Shown here one piece after another: positions 8,335 to 16,564 of a stretch of DNA of 35,135 nt (the stretch's first letter is position 1; the number at the start of each line of letters is the position of its first letter). The notes below the pieces were generated by a model. The model was not told the origin of the DNA. It ran no database searches and saw nothing but the letters and a program-made list of their open reading frames with translations. The DNA is from Alistipes sp. (lineage in GTDB: Bacteria; Bacteroidota; Bacteroidia; Bacteroidales; Rikenellaceae), in contig JAFNYX010000117.1 of assembly GCA_017654125.1 (NCBI GenBank), forward strand, positions 1 to 35,135, written 5' to 3'. Position numbers and translations under genes: made by a program.

Positions 8335-9357
8335 CTAAATATCATGCGAAAGCGACGGCGGTACACACGCACTCACATCGTAATCGCCCCAACGCTCTGC
8401 AATCGATGAGATAACCTGTTGCAACACTTCCGGATCGTTCTCCGTAACGAGTCGCAGACGCGTCTCCTTGAAATTAGGCAAACCTTTGAAGTAGTTCGAC
8501 AGATGACGACGCATTTCGAGTACGCCAACTCTCTCGCCCTTAATCTCGATAGATTTAGCAAGGTGCTGTTTCGCTATTGCGACCCTCTCGACAACGCCCG
8601 GCTGCGGAAGAATCTCACCCGTCTGCAAATAGTGTTTCACTTCGCGAAATATCCACGGACGGCCATACGTCGCGCGACCAATCATCACAGCATCCACACC
8701 ATAACGATCGAACGCCTCCTTCGCTTTGAGGGGCGAATCAATATCTCCGTTACCAATAATCGGAATCCGAATCTGTGGATTGTTCTTAATCTTTCCGATG
8801 AGCGTCCAATCCGCCTCACCACGATATAACTGTGCGCGCGTACGACCATGAATCGTCAATGCGGCAATACCAACATCCTGCAATCGCAGAGCAATCTCCT
8901 CGATATTTTTTGACTCGTCATCCCAACCCAGACGCGTCTTCACCGTCACCGGTTTATCGACCGCCTGCACGATTTGTCGCGTCATCTCAACCATAAGCGG
9001 CACATCGCGCATCATACCCGAACCGGCACCGCGACCGGCAATCTTTTTCATCGGGCATCCAAAATTGATATCCACCACATCGGGATTGGCGCTCGCCGCA
9101 ATACGCGCCGCCTCAACCATCGGCTCAATCTGATTGCCGTATATCTGAATCCCCACAGGACGCTCAAAATCCGATATAGCGAGTTTTGCGCGCGACTTCC
9201 ACGCATCGCGTATAAGCCCATCCGAAGAGATAAACTCCGTCGTCACCATATCTGCTCCAAAGAGTTTACACATATATCGGAACGAAGGGTCTGTCACATC
9301 CTCCATCGGTGCCAAAAACAGCGAGCGTTCGCCAAAATCTATATCTCCGATTTTCAT
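8335..9357 (-). CDS. dusB: tRNA-dihydrouridine synthase, DusB type
   Basis: A 340-residue FMN-dependent enzyme that reduces uridine to dihydrouridine in tRNA. The FMN TIM barrel begins LAPMEDVTDPSFR (15-27). The catalytic cysteine lies in DINFGCPMKKI (C101). VKTRLGWD, TIHGRTR and IIGNGDI follow in the family order, and the C-terminal helical tRNA-binding domain contains MRRHLSNYFKG. Its ATG overlaps the TGA of the upstream transporter gene in an ATGA (9354-9357), which points to translational coupling. It is the last gene before a bidirectional terminator. The choice of DusB over other Dus paralogs rests on overall motif wording, and is likely but not certain. Confidence 0.92.
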   Translation of the reverse strand: MKIGDIDFGERSLFLAPMEDVTDPSFRYMCKLFGADMVTTEFISSDGLIRDAWKSRAKLAISDFERPVGIQIYGNQIEPMVEAARIAASANPDVVDINFGCPMKKIAGRGAGSGMMRDVPLMVEMTRQIVQAVDKPVTVKTRLGWDDESKNIEEIALRLQDVGIAALTIHGRTRAQLYRGEADWTLIGKIKNNPQIRIPIIGNGDIDSPLKAKEAFDRYGVDAVMIGRATYGRPWIFREVKHYLQTGEILPQPGVVERVAIAKQHLAKSIEIKGERVGVLEMRRHLSNYFKGLPNFKETRLRLVTENDPEVLQQVISSIAERWGDYDVSACVPPSLSHDI

Positions 9358-10250
9358 AAATCTCGTTTTTTATGAAGTTGATACGAATTTACAATATTTT
9401 GCCATACGATGTATGCCGTCGGGGCAACACACGAAAGCGGATTGAGAAACGATTGTGCCATCCATATAGCCAACACCGTATTCTTCTGCCCGAGCGACTG
9501 ACCACCAGCCGCCACATCACCATAACGACGACCAATAAAACGGCCCAATGCGAATTGCACCACACATATTACGCCCGCGATAGTAGCCAACAACAACTCC
9601 TTACCACTCTCCGCCGTACCATAGTCTATTATAAAGCTAGTCGTTCGGCCAATGACGATAGCGAGCGACACCAGCCAAAAGTAGAACGACCACTGCCCAT
9701 GCGAAGCAAACCACCCCGCTACGCGCGGCATCGCCAATCGACACAACTGCGCCGCCACAAATGGCGAAATGAGCAGTGGTGCCACCTTCGACAGAATTTG
9801 CCACAACGTACACTCCCCATTGCCCGCCAACGACAACACAAGCGGAGCCACTAATGCCGTACCGATATTGCAGAGCAGGCTATACGTCGCCATATTTTCA
9901 ACATTAGCACCAAGCATTCCGCCAATAACCACCGCAGCCATTGCAATCGGTGCCAGAGAACATATCATTGCGCCCTGCGCCACGACCGTATCAAGTGGCG
10001 ACAGAGTAAACCACAACGCCAATGCTGCCACAATCTGCGCCACAAACAGCCACACGTGCATCATAGTCGGACGCATTGCTCTCAAATCGACACGACAAAA
10101 CGTAAAGAAGAGCATCACGAATATCAGCGACGGCGTAAGCATATTGCCCGACCACGCATCCAACGCGCATATTTGACGACAGAGCAGAGCTCCGACAATC
10201 ATTCCGAGCGGCATTGAAGCAGTACGTAACGAGTGTGACGAGATATGCAT
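9354..10250 (-). CDS. BASS-type (bile acid:Na+ symporter superfamily) transporter
   Basis: A 298-residue membrane protein with about nine or ten hydrophobic segments, consistent with the BASS/ACR3-like fold. Small-residue-rich helix breaks (SLAPIAMAAVVIGGMLGANV, about 98-117) and a late SLGQKNTVLAIWMAQSFLNP segment resemble the crossing-helix motifs of this superfamily. It has no cleavable signal. It lies 12 bases behind the hexosaminidase gene and overlaps dusB by 4 bases. The substrate is unknown. Bile acids are not implied by the family name, and organic anions such as pantoate or keto acids are carried by relatives. An internal Met at residue 13 is an alternative start. Confidence 0.75.
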   Translation of the reverse strand: MHISSHSLRTASMPLGMIVGALLCRQICALDAWSGNMLTPSLIFVMLFFTFCRVDLRAMRPTMMHVWLFVAQIVAALALWFTLSPLDTVVAQGAMICSLAPIAMAAVVIGGMLGANVENMATYSLLCNIGTALVAPLVLSLAGNGECTLWQILSKVAPLLISPFVAAQLCRLAMPRVAGWFASHGQWSFYFWLVSLAIVIGRTTSFIIDYGTAESGKELLLATIAGVICVVQFALGRFIGRRYGDVAAGGQSLGQKNTVLAIWMAQSFLNPLSCVAPTAYIVWQNIVNSYQLHKKRDL

Positions 10251-10262
10251 ATCGTAAAGATG

Positions 10263-11870
10263 TTACTTTATACCATTAAACAGATATGGAGCATAGTTAT
10301 ATGACTCGGCATCATAAATCTTACGCAGCGTGTTGATTCTCGCGCAGAAATCGTCATAATCCTTACGATTGTATGCCCAACCAACTTCTGCCAATGCAGC
10401 CAAACGAGGCAAGAGCATATGCTGAACGTGCTCAAACGTCGAGATATACTCCGTCCAAAGATTCACCTGCACACCCTTGATATAGGCACATTCCGTTTCG
10501 GTCAAACCCTCATACGGATCGAGAGCATAGACACGCGAAATAGGCAACGGACGACGACCGTTTGCAAGTGGCTCACCATTTTCGGCAGGCGACTCTGTTT
10601 GGTAATAGTCGATATAGCAGTGAGTATTTGGTGACATTATAACATCGTTGCCGAGTTTTGCGGCTGCAATACCGCCCTTCTTGCCACGCCACGACATAAT
10701 CGTGGCGCTCTGTGTGATGCCACCCTGCAAAATCTCATCCCAGCCGATAATAGCCCTACCACGCTCGTTGAGCCACTTCTCAATGCGTTGCATAAAATAG
10801 CTCTGCAATTGATGTTCGTCTTTCAAGCCCTCATCGGCAATACGTTTCTGGCACGCCTTGCAGAGTTTCCACGCATCCTTCGGGCACTCATCTCCGCCAA
10901 TATGTATATACTTCGACGGGAAGAGGTCCAACACCTCCGAAAGTACATTCTCGATAAACTCAAATGTTGTCTCCTTACCGGCACAGAACACCTCTTTGCT
11001 GATACCCCACGTCGTACGCACATCGTAAGGGCCTCCACTACAACCAAGATGCGGATAGGTCGCAAGAGCAGCTACGGCATGACCCGGCATCTCGATTTCC
11101 GGGATAACCTCTATATATCGCTCGGTAGCATAACGCACCACCTCGCGCACTTCATCCTGCGTAAAAATACCACCATAAGGCGTTCCATCGTAGGTATCAG
11201 AGTGGCGATATCGGCCAACAAGCGTCTCCTTACGCATCGCGCCTATCTTCGAAAGTTCCGGATAGCGCTTAATCTCGATACGCCAACCTTGGTCCTCTGT
11301 AAGATGCCAATGAAAGCGGTTGATTTTGTGCAAAGCAAGGATATCGATATAACGCTTAACCTCTTCGACCGTAAAAATATGGCGGCAGACATCGAGCATC
11401 GCACCGCGATAGCCAAAAAACGGTTCGTCGGCAATCTTCACCGCCGGCAACAGACATCCTGCTTTACTCGTAGGCGCATCGGCAGCAATTTGGCGCAAAC
11501 TCTGCAATCCGTAGAACACAGCCTTTGGCGAACCACCCGAAACGTCAATCTGTGATGGAGCGATTTGGAGTGCGTACTGCTCCTCCTTCATCGTCGAATC
11601 TAGCGTCAGCACCACATTCGACTTACCAACACGGCGTGACGAAACTTTTGGACGACGACCACACGCCTTAGCCAACTCATCGGCATAAAACGCAGCAGTT
11701 GGTGCGAGCGACTTATCGCCATAACAGATTATGGTTTTGGCCGAGAGCAAGAACTCACCCTCCTGCATCTCAACAACCGCCGGACGCGGGATAATCGAAA
11801 CAGTGCGATTTTGAGCAACACCTATGGCTACGCCCACAATCACGAACAACACGGTTAAAATCTTTTTCAT
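10263..11870 (-). CDS. Secreted beta-N-acetylhexosaminidase (GH20)
   Basis: A 535-residue exo-enzyme that removes terminal GlcNAc/GalNAc by substrate-assisted catalysis. The signal peptide ends at VA (about 19). The GH20b N-terminal domain spans about 22-150. The catalytic TIM barrel starts at GYRGAMLDVCRH (153-164), then has NRFHWHLTEDQGWR (184-197) and the catalytic Asp-Glu pair in HIGGDECPK (D327, E328). The aromatic WTEY near the end lines the sugar pocket in this family. The length is typical, with no extra carbohydrate-binding module. It lies 31 bases downstream of the amidase-like gene and 12 bases upstream of the transporter, without terminators, which suggests one operon acting on cell-wall or host glycan fragments. 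Confidence 0.94.
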   Translation of the reverse strand: MKKILTVLFVIVGVAIGVAQNRTVSIIPRPAVVEMQEGEFLLSAKTIICYGDKSLAPTAAFYADELAKACGRRPKVSSRRVGKSNVVLTLDSTMKEEQYALQIAPSQIDVSGGSPKAVFYGLQSLRQIAADAPTSKAGCLLPAVKIADEPFFGYRGAMLDVCRHIFTVEEVKRYIDILALHKINRFHWHLTEDQGWRIEIKRYPELSKIGAMRKETLVGRYRHSDTYDGTPYGGIFTQDEVREVVRYATERYIEVIPEIEMPGHAVAALATYPHLGCSGGPYDVRTTWGISKEVFCAGKETTFEFIENVLSEVLDLFPSKYIHIGGDECPKDAWKLCKACQKRIADEGLKDEHQLQSYFMQRIEKWLNERGRAIIGWDEILQGGITQSATIMSWRGKKGGIAAAKLGNDVIMSPNTHCYIDYYQTESPAENGEPLANGRRPLPISRVYALDPYEGLTETECAYIKGVQVNLWTEYISTFEHVQHMLLPRLAALAEVGWAYNRKDYDDFCARINTLRKIYDAESYNYAPYLFNGIK

Positions 11871-11901
11871 ATAAGGTTTTATGGTTTAGGTTTTAGTTCA
11901 T

Positions 11902-14886
11902 TCAATCCAACAAATATTTCAGCGCATCGCGCATCAACACATCACGCGCCTCTCGTTCTGCAATCGCCTCGAATGGAAATCCCAAGACAAGCGTTGCACC
12001 CTTATCGCGACAACCAACTGCGGCAGCAAGGCGACTATCGGTATAGCGCATCAACGTACACGCCTCGCCAACGGGAGCCAGACCATCGACCGAATTTACG
12101 GGATACATATCCGGACAATATCCGGCACATATACTATACGTTCGCGACTCCGCAAGGCGAGATGCCGAACGGCTACAACTCGATGCCTCGTAACTCCGCG
12201 TCGCCATGTTATCCACGAGCTCGACATGCAATACCTTCTTGGCAAACTCGGCATCGGACACCGTCGCACACGACGAAGCAAACAAATCGGTCACCACGTA
12301 ACAACCCGACACAAACAAGGCACCCCCACCGTCGAGATAGTCTGTAAGCCACTGCTGCAATGCCGGTGTAAAACAACGATATTTTGCAGGTGCGACACCT
12401 CGTCCGATGCTCGTCGCACGTTGTTTTCCAAGTATCAAATCGACCGCTGCGACATCCGACACATCAACCATCTCGCGCTCGACAGCCAATACGCTTGCCG
12501 ATGCAAACGAATAGCCGGCAGCCGCTATACTACAACCATGCTGATAGGGATAATCGAAGGTATTGCCGCCGACAATCTCTCCCTCATAATCACTATTCGA
12601 CACGCCAAAGGCACGTAACTCCGATTTCTCGCGACGCTTCGTCACATCATGCACACGTTGTTCTCCCACAAACGCAACATCGCGCAGATAAGCCACACCG
12701 CTATCAAACTCGTTATGGAAGCCATCCTCCCTACACTCCGGAGCTGACACACGGTCGAAGCCATTTACGACCAACACCTGTTTTGCCGACTCGGAAGATG
12801 CTACGCACACCGAAAGCGTCTCGCTCGGAAAACTCTCTCCACCATCGTTTACGGCAGCAACACGATAACTATATACGACACCTCGCTGCTGCTTGACCGT
12901 AACGGTCGTATCGCAAACCTGACGACCATCATCAAAGCCTCCGTCACCTACACGAGTATAGAGCATATAGTGTTTCGGCGCGGCAGACGATTCGAGCGAA
13001 TCCACCACCGGCGACCATGCAAGCGTCACATCACCGTCATGATTTATATGCGTACGGAACGCTTCGACGGCAAGTGGCGTAACACAATACGGCACTCCAT
13101 ATTGAGCCGACACATGACGCAGGATAGCCTTATATATCGCTCGCGAAACGACAAACTTGAAATTCGGGTCGTGTCCCAGGCGCATATCCGCAAGATTTTG
13201 ATGCGATAGCAACTCCAACAACATCGTCGGCACCGACGGCACTCGTGCCTCGTAATAGGACTTGTTCCACATACCACGACGAGTCCACTCCGGCTCGTAG
13301 GTGCGACGCACATCCTCTGCAATCTGCGACATTACCATATCGGTCACATCACGCGAAATATAACGTCGTGCCCCACCTTCGAACTTACCCTTTTGAAAAT
13401 GCGTATAATATATGCCGAGTGTGCCGATTGTTCGATCATCGTCGGTAATTCCGGCATCGCTATGAAATGCCAATGCGAGGTCTATCGGCACACCGAGACC
13501 TTCGCGTTTCGGCAATCGATCGGAGCCACCCATCAAAGCGTTTACCCACTCGCCACGCGACATATAATCATCCTTGTAGTCGTTGCAGTTGCGTTGCGGA
13601 TTATAGACCGACTCATCAAATCCCGCCCACTGCAACCAATAACGTGCGCCCTCGCAATAGCGTGCCATTCCACTCGTCACCGGCGTATAATCGGCACCTG
13701 CAACGCGCAACGAATCGCATACAGTACGGGCGATATTTCCTCTACCGCCACCTATCTTAACCGCATCGGCACAAACCGTTCCGCGCGATGCCGAACGATT
13801 TGACAGCGAGACAATCGACGGCTGTTCACCCTCCTTAAAAGTAAAAGTTCCGATGTATATCCACGTACCACCACCAATGAGTTGATTGACCTGCACACGA
13901 CTCTCACCGCCAGCATGACGCACCGTATAGGTTGCATCCGACGCACTGTCGCGAAACGTTCGATATGCTACATACACGGCATAATCGCCCGTGCGTGGAA
14001 TCGCAACAGACCACTCTGCCACACTTTCGCACTCCTCTCCTACGGCCGTTTTAGCAATACGACATGAGCCGTGCGCGAATGGATTTTCGCCCGAAAGATA
14101 GGTTTGCTGTTTATGGGCAAAACCCTCATCAAACGTGCGCCACAGATGTTCGCCCGAGTAGTCGCGATATGACGAACATATATCTACCGAGCGTTCGTTA
14201 TCGGCAATGACCTCCTCGGTCTGGAAATCGCGCTCACGAGGAAGCATCACGGTTGCACCTGCATTTTCGAGCATCGGCACAAGATATGGCAACACATAAC
14301 TCTGCGTAAACAGATCCTCGACAGTTTGCCACAGCAACGGACGCTGCCAGCGCCACTCGTTACGCGACGTATCGAAAAATCGTCCATGACTTTGCCACAA
14401 AGCAATATGGCGGTCGGCCAAACCGGATGTCACCTCATAAGGTCGCTCACGACGCACCAACTGTCCACCCTTCGAGCCGTTCATAAACGGTTTTATGCCC
14501 TTGACGGACGAACGATAATAGCGCGGTATGAGGTTTTGCAGTGGCTGACCGTCAGCAATAATCTCTATTTTCTTGGCTCGCCAATCGGCCGGCAACAACT
14601 CTCGCACCGAGTCGTTGAGTGCGGCAAGTCGCTCTTCGCGCACCGGATAGTAGGACATGGTTATTGACGTCGTAATACGCACCACACCACCCTTTACTGC
14701 AATCGAAGACACCCGAACTGGACAAGAACGTACCTCACGCTGAGCCACACGGGTCAGCATTCGACCGATATCCATTTTCAAAGAGTCAATATGCGGATGT
14801 ACGGCAGCACGCGCAACCGAATTGCCAAACATCGACAGTACCAAACATACAGCCGACACTATATTTATAAATAGAGACTTTTTCAC
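11902..14886 (-). CDS. Secreted amidase-fold protein with inserted golvesin/xanthan-lyase-like domain and fibronectin III domain
   Basis: I place the start at GTG 14886 (994 residues), not at the upstream ATG 14925, because a canonical promoter (14891-14921) lies inside the longer reading. The GTG start also gives a clean signal peptide (KKSLFINIV...SVARA). The numbering here counts from ATG 14925. An amidase_3-like Zn hydrolase fold appears split. The first half carries WQSHGRFFD (H180) and a long helix ending PRERD. A golvesin-like beta domain spans about 300-395. The second half has LALAFHSDAG (H488) and MLLELLSHQN (E571). These fit the three Zn ligands and Glu of N-acetylmuramoyl-L-alanine amidases, but that mapping is my inference. 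A fibronectin III domain (about 615-715) and a C-terminal alpha/beta domain of unknown role follow. Relatives are often labelled xanthan lyase. Peptidoglycan is the more likely substrate. Confidence 0.75.
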   Translation of the reverse strand: MKKSLFINIVSAVCLVLSMFGNSVARAAVHPHIDSLKMDIGRMLTRVAQREVRSCPVRVSSIAVKGGVVRITTSITMSYYPVREERLAALNDSVRELLPADWRAKKIEIIADGQPLQNLIPRYYRSSVKGIKPFMNGSKGGQLVRRERPYEVTSGLADRHIALWQSHGRFFDTSRNEWRWQRPLLWQTVEDLFTQSYVLPYLVPMLENAGATVMLPRERDFQTEEVIADNERSVDICSSYRDYSGEHLWRTFDEGFAHKQQTYLSGENPFAHGSCRIAKTAVGEECESVAEWSVAIPRTGDYAVYVAYRTFRDSASDATYTVRHAGGESRVQVNQLIGGGTWIYIGTFTFKEGEQPSIVSLSNRSASRGTVCADAVKIGGGRGNIARTVCDSLRVAGADYTPVTSGMARYCEGARYWLQWAGFDESVYNPQRNCNDYKDDYMSRGEWVNALMGGSDRLPKREGLGVPIDLALAFHSDAGITDDDRTIGTLGIYYTHFQKGKFEGGARRYISRDVTDMVMSQIAEDVRRTYEPEWTRRGMWNKSYYEARVPSVPTMLLELLSHQNLADMRLGHDPNFKFVVSRAIYKAILRHVSAQYGVPYCVTPLAVEAFRTHINHDGDVTLAWSPVVDSLESSAAPKHYMLYTRVGDGGFDDGRQVCDTTVTVKQQRGVVYSYRVAAVNDGGESFPSETLSVCVASSESAKQVLVVNGFDRVSAPECREDGFHNEFDSGVAYLRDVAFVGEQRVHDVTKRREKSELRAFGVSNSDYEGEIVGGNTFDYPYQHGCSIAAAGYSFASASVLAVEREMVDVSDVAAVDLILGKQRATSIGRGVAPAKYRCFTPALQQWLTDYLDGGGALFVSGCYVVTDLFASSCATVSDAEFAKKVLHVELVDNMATRSYEASSCSRSASRLAESRTYSICAGYCPDMYPVNSVDGLAPVGEACTLMRYTDSRLAAAVGCRDKGATLVLGFPFEAIAEREARDVLMRDALKYLLD

Positions 14887-14890
14887 GTTA

Positions 14891-14921
14891 CAAAGATAAC
14901 ATTTGCTCATCGAAGCGCAAA
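14891..14921 (-). promoter_or_regulatory. Canonical promoter of the amidase-hexosaminidase-transporter-dusB operon
   Basis: The minus strand reads TTTG (14918-14921), exactly 19 bases, then TATCTTTG (14891-14898). Only four bases separate the -7 box from the GTG at 14886, so the transcript would begin at or next to the start codon. No other promoter or terminator is evident down to 8318, implying a four-gene operon. Confidence 0.7.
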
Positions 14922-14985
14922 ACAAAATGAAGGGTTTTCGCGTGACAATTCACTACACGATATGAAAGATGACAATTTTTTAAAT

Positions 14986-14993
14986 TATATTTG
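14986..14993 (+). promoter_or_regulatory. -7 box for the first DUF5689 gene, adjoining the start codon
   Basis: TATATTTG matches the -7 consensus and is followed by only CACT before ATG 14998. No TTTG lies at the expected -33 position. The upstream in-frame ATG at 14962 would lie above the box and is therefore rejected as the start. Confidence 0.55.
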
Positions 14994-14997
14994 CACT

Positions 14998-15795
14998 ATG
15001 AAGTTCGTTTCAGCCATACATAACCTGCTCCTTGTCGCCCTCGCGATAGCTACGAGTGTGGCCTGTCGCGACTACACTCCACCGAGCGAATCAACACTTG
15101 CCGTCCGAAATGCCGACATTGCCACCATTCGCAACGCATGTCAAGTGGCACCAATAACATTTGACAACGATGCCGTAATTGCAGGTCGCGTTACAACGAC
15201 AGACCGTGCAGGCAACTTCCAACGTTCCCTCTTCGTGGAGGACACAACGGGTGGCGCGGAGATTATGGTCGGCATGTACGACCTACACTGCAAATATCCG
15301 CTCGGAACGATGCTCTCCATTAAATTGCGTGGCACAACAGCCTACGTCATAGGCGGCGTTCTGCAAATCGGGCTGAAAGCAGAATCATACTCCTACCACG
15401 AGGTTGATTACTTCTACTCCGAAGCCGTTGCCGACCGACATATCGGCAGAGGTACGGATATTGTTGCAATCGAGCCAATGGTATGTCGTATCAGCACTCT
15501 CGACTCATCGTGTTGTGGACGACTTGTTGCCATTGATGCATTGCAACACTCCCCGCTTGACGAACGCGATGGAATCACGACTATCGGATTTCATCGTTTT
15601 ACAGACGCCGATGGCGGCGAAGTATATATGCATATCAGCGAACGTGCCGATTTTGCAACGGAGCAACTCCCCAACGGACTAACTCACATAATCGGCATTC
15701 TACACTATGGCGATGTTGGCTATGGTGTAGGCGACAAATATTACATCAAACCAAGAACCAAAGATGATATTCTTGTTGAGTATAATCCTGATTAG
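14998..15795 (+). CDS. DUF5689-containing lipoprotein, first of a tandem pair
   Basis: A 265-residue lipoprotein from the ATG at 14998. The signal peptide ends in a lipobox SVAC with C23 as the lipidated cysteine. The body carries an OB-fold-like DUF5689 module: AVIAGRVTTTDRAGNFQRSL, then FVEDTTGGAEIMVG and a strand pair around YPLGTMLSIKLRG. In this family a sentence-like pattern (new strand, damaged-DNA-like OB core, glycine turn) recurs in Bacteroidota surface proteins of unknown role. A second half (about 150-265) is probably a further beta domain. The start choice rests on the -7 box at 14986-14993 and on the lipobox distance. It overlaps the next gene by 32 bases. Confidence 0.8.
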   Translation: MKFVSAIHNLLLVALAIATSVACRDYTPPSESTLAVRNADIATIRNACQVAPITFDNDAVIAGRVTTTDRAGNFQRSLFVEDTTGGAEIMVGMYDLHCKYPLGTMLSIKLRGTTAYVIGGVLQIGLKAESYSYHEVDYFYSEAVADRHIGRGTDIVAIEPMVCRISTLDSSCCGRLVAIDALQHSPLDERDGITTIGFHRFTDADGGEVYMHISERADFATEQLPNGLTHIIGILHYGDVGYGVGDKYYIKPRTKDDILVEYNPD

Positions 15796-16516
15796 CGCCA
15801 TTGCAGCGGTTGGTTGCAGCACGCCGCCTGCTTATGGTGAGTATGATAGTGGTGTTAGTATAGCCTATCTGAAATCGCTATGTCGCGGTAGTTCGTACGA
15901 CATAACCGATGACATTACGATATGTGGCACTGTGATAGCAAACGACCACCTCGGCGAGTTCTACAAGAGCATCGTCATTGCCGACGACAGCGGAGGCATC
16001 GAGGTCGCCATCGACAAACGCGACATATACCTCGACCTTCCCATACACTCGCGCATCACCATATTTTGCAGTGGACTCTCACTCGGCCGACTTGGTGGCA
16101 AAATCGAATTGGGTGCGCATCCGACAGGCGACTTTCCGGTGGACGGCATACCTGCCGACAAATTCTCCAAATACTTCAAAACCGAAGCCGGTGGCACCAA
16201 CACTACACCCATCGAGCACACCATATCCGGACTTAAACCCACCGACATATCATCGTATGTACTCTTACGCAATCTACGCATATCGGGTGAGTTGCCCGAT
16301 GCTTGGTGCGCAGTCGAAAATGGCGAGTACATAGATACAACCCACATACTCGAAGATGCCGACGGCTTTACACTACCATTACGCGTTCGCTCTTCGTGTT
16401 CGTATGCCGGAATGCCGACACCCAAAGGGCCGTTCGACATAGCAGGCATCATCGACTACTCCGACAATACGTATTATCTGCGCATAACAAACTACGCCAT
16501 ATCAGAAAAGAGATAG
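15764..16516 (+). CDS. DUF5689-containing lipoprotein, second of a tandem pair
   Basis: A 250-residue lipoprotein with a lipobox AVGC (C18) and a 17-residue signal. The DUF5689 OB-like module is clear: ITICGTVIANDHLGEFYKSI, VIADDSGGIEVAID, LPIHSRITIFCSGLSLG. It resembles the preceding gene in layout, though sequence identity is modest, so the two are old paralogs or members of one family. Its ATG lies 32 bases inside the end of the upstream gene in another frame. The lipobox position makes a later start impossible, so the overlap is real and suggests translational coupling. Function unknown. OB-fold surface lipoproteins may bind glycans, nucleic acids or protein partners. Confidence 0.82.
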   Translation: MIFLLSIILISAIAAVGCSTPPAYGEYDSGVSIAYLKSLCRGSSYDITDDITICGTVIANDHLGEFYKSIVIADDSGGIEVAIDKRDIYLDLPIHSRITIFCSGLSLGRLGGKIELGAHPTGDFPVDGIPADKFSKYFKTEAGGTNTTPIEHTISGLKPTDISSYVLLRNLRISGELPDAWCAVENGEYIDTTHILEDADGFTLPLRVRSSCSYAGMPTPKGPFDIAGIIDYSDNTYYLRITNYAISEKR

Positions 16517-16540
16517 GGTGTCCGACATCGTCGAACACCC
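16516..16540 (-). terminator. Intrinsic terminator, better formed on the minus strand
   Basis: An 11-bp stem with a 3-base loop. On the minus strand one position is a U-G wobble (GGGTGTTCGAC/GTCGGACACCC), while on the plus strand it is a C-A mismatch. The minus strand continues TATCTCTTTT. It probably ends the leftward phosphoesterase operon and may also serve the converging lipoprotein gene. Confidence 0.55.
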
Positions 16541-16564
16541 CACCATCACATTAGCGACTATTCA

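Noticed and set aside
14887..14925. Upstream ATG (14925) as start of the amidase-like gene
   Set aside because: It lies above a canonical -33/-7 promoter, and the added residues spoil the signal peptide. GTG 14886 fits both.
14962..14997. Upstream ATG (14962) as start of the first DUF5689 gene
   Set aside because: It lies above the -7 box and pushes the lipobox cysteine to residue 35. ATG 14998 gives a normal lipoprotein signal.
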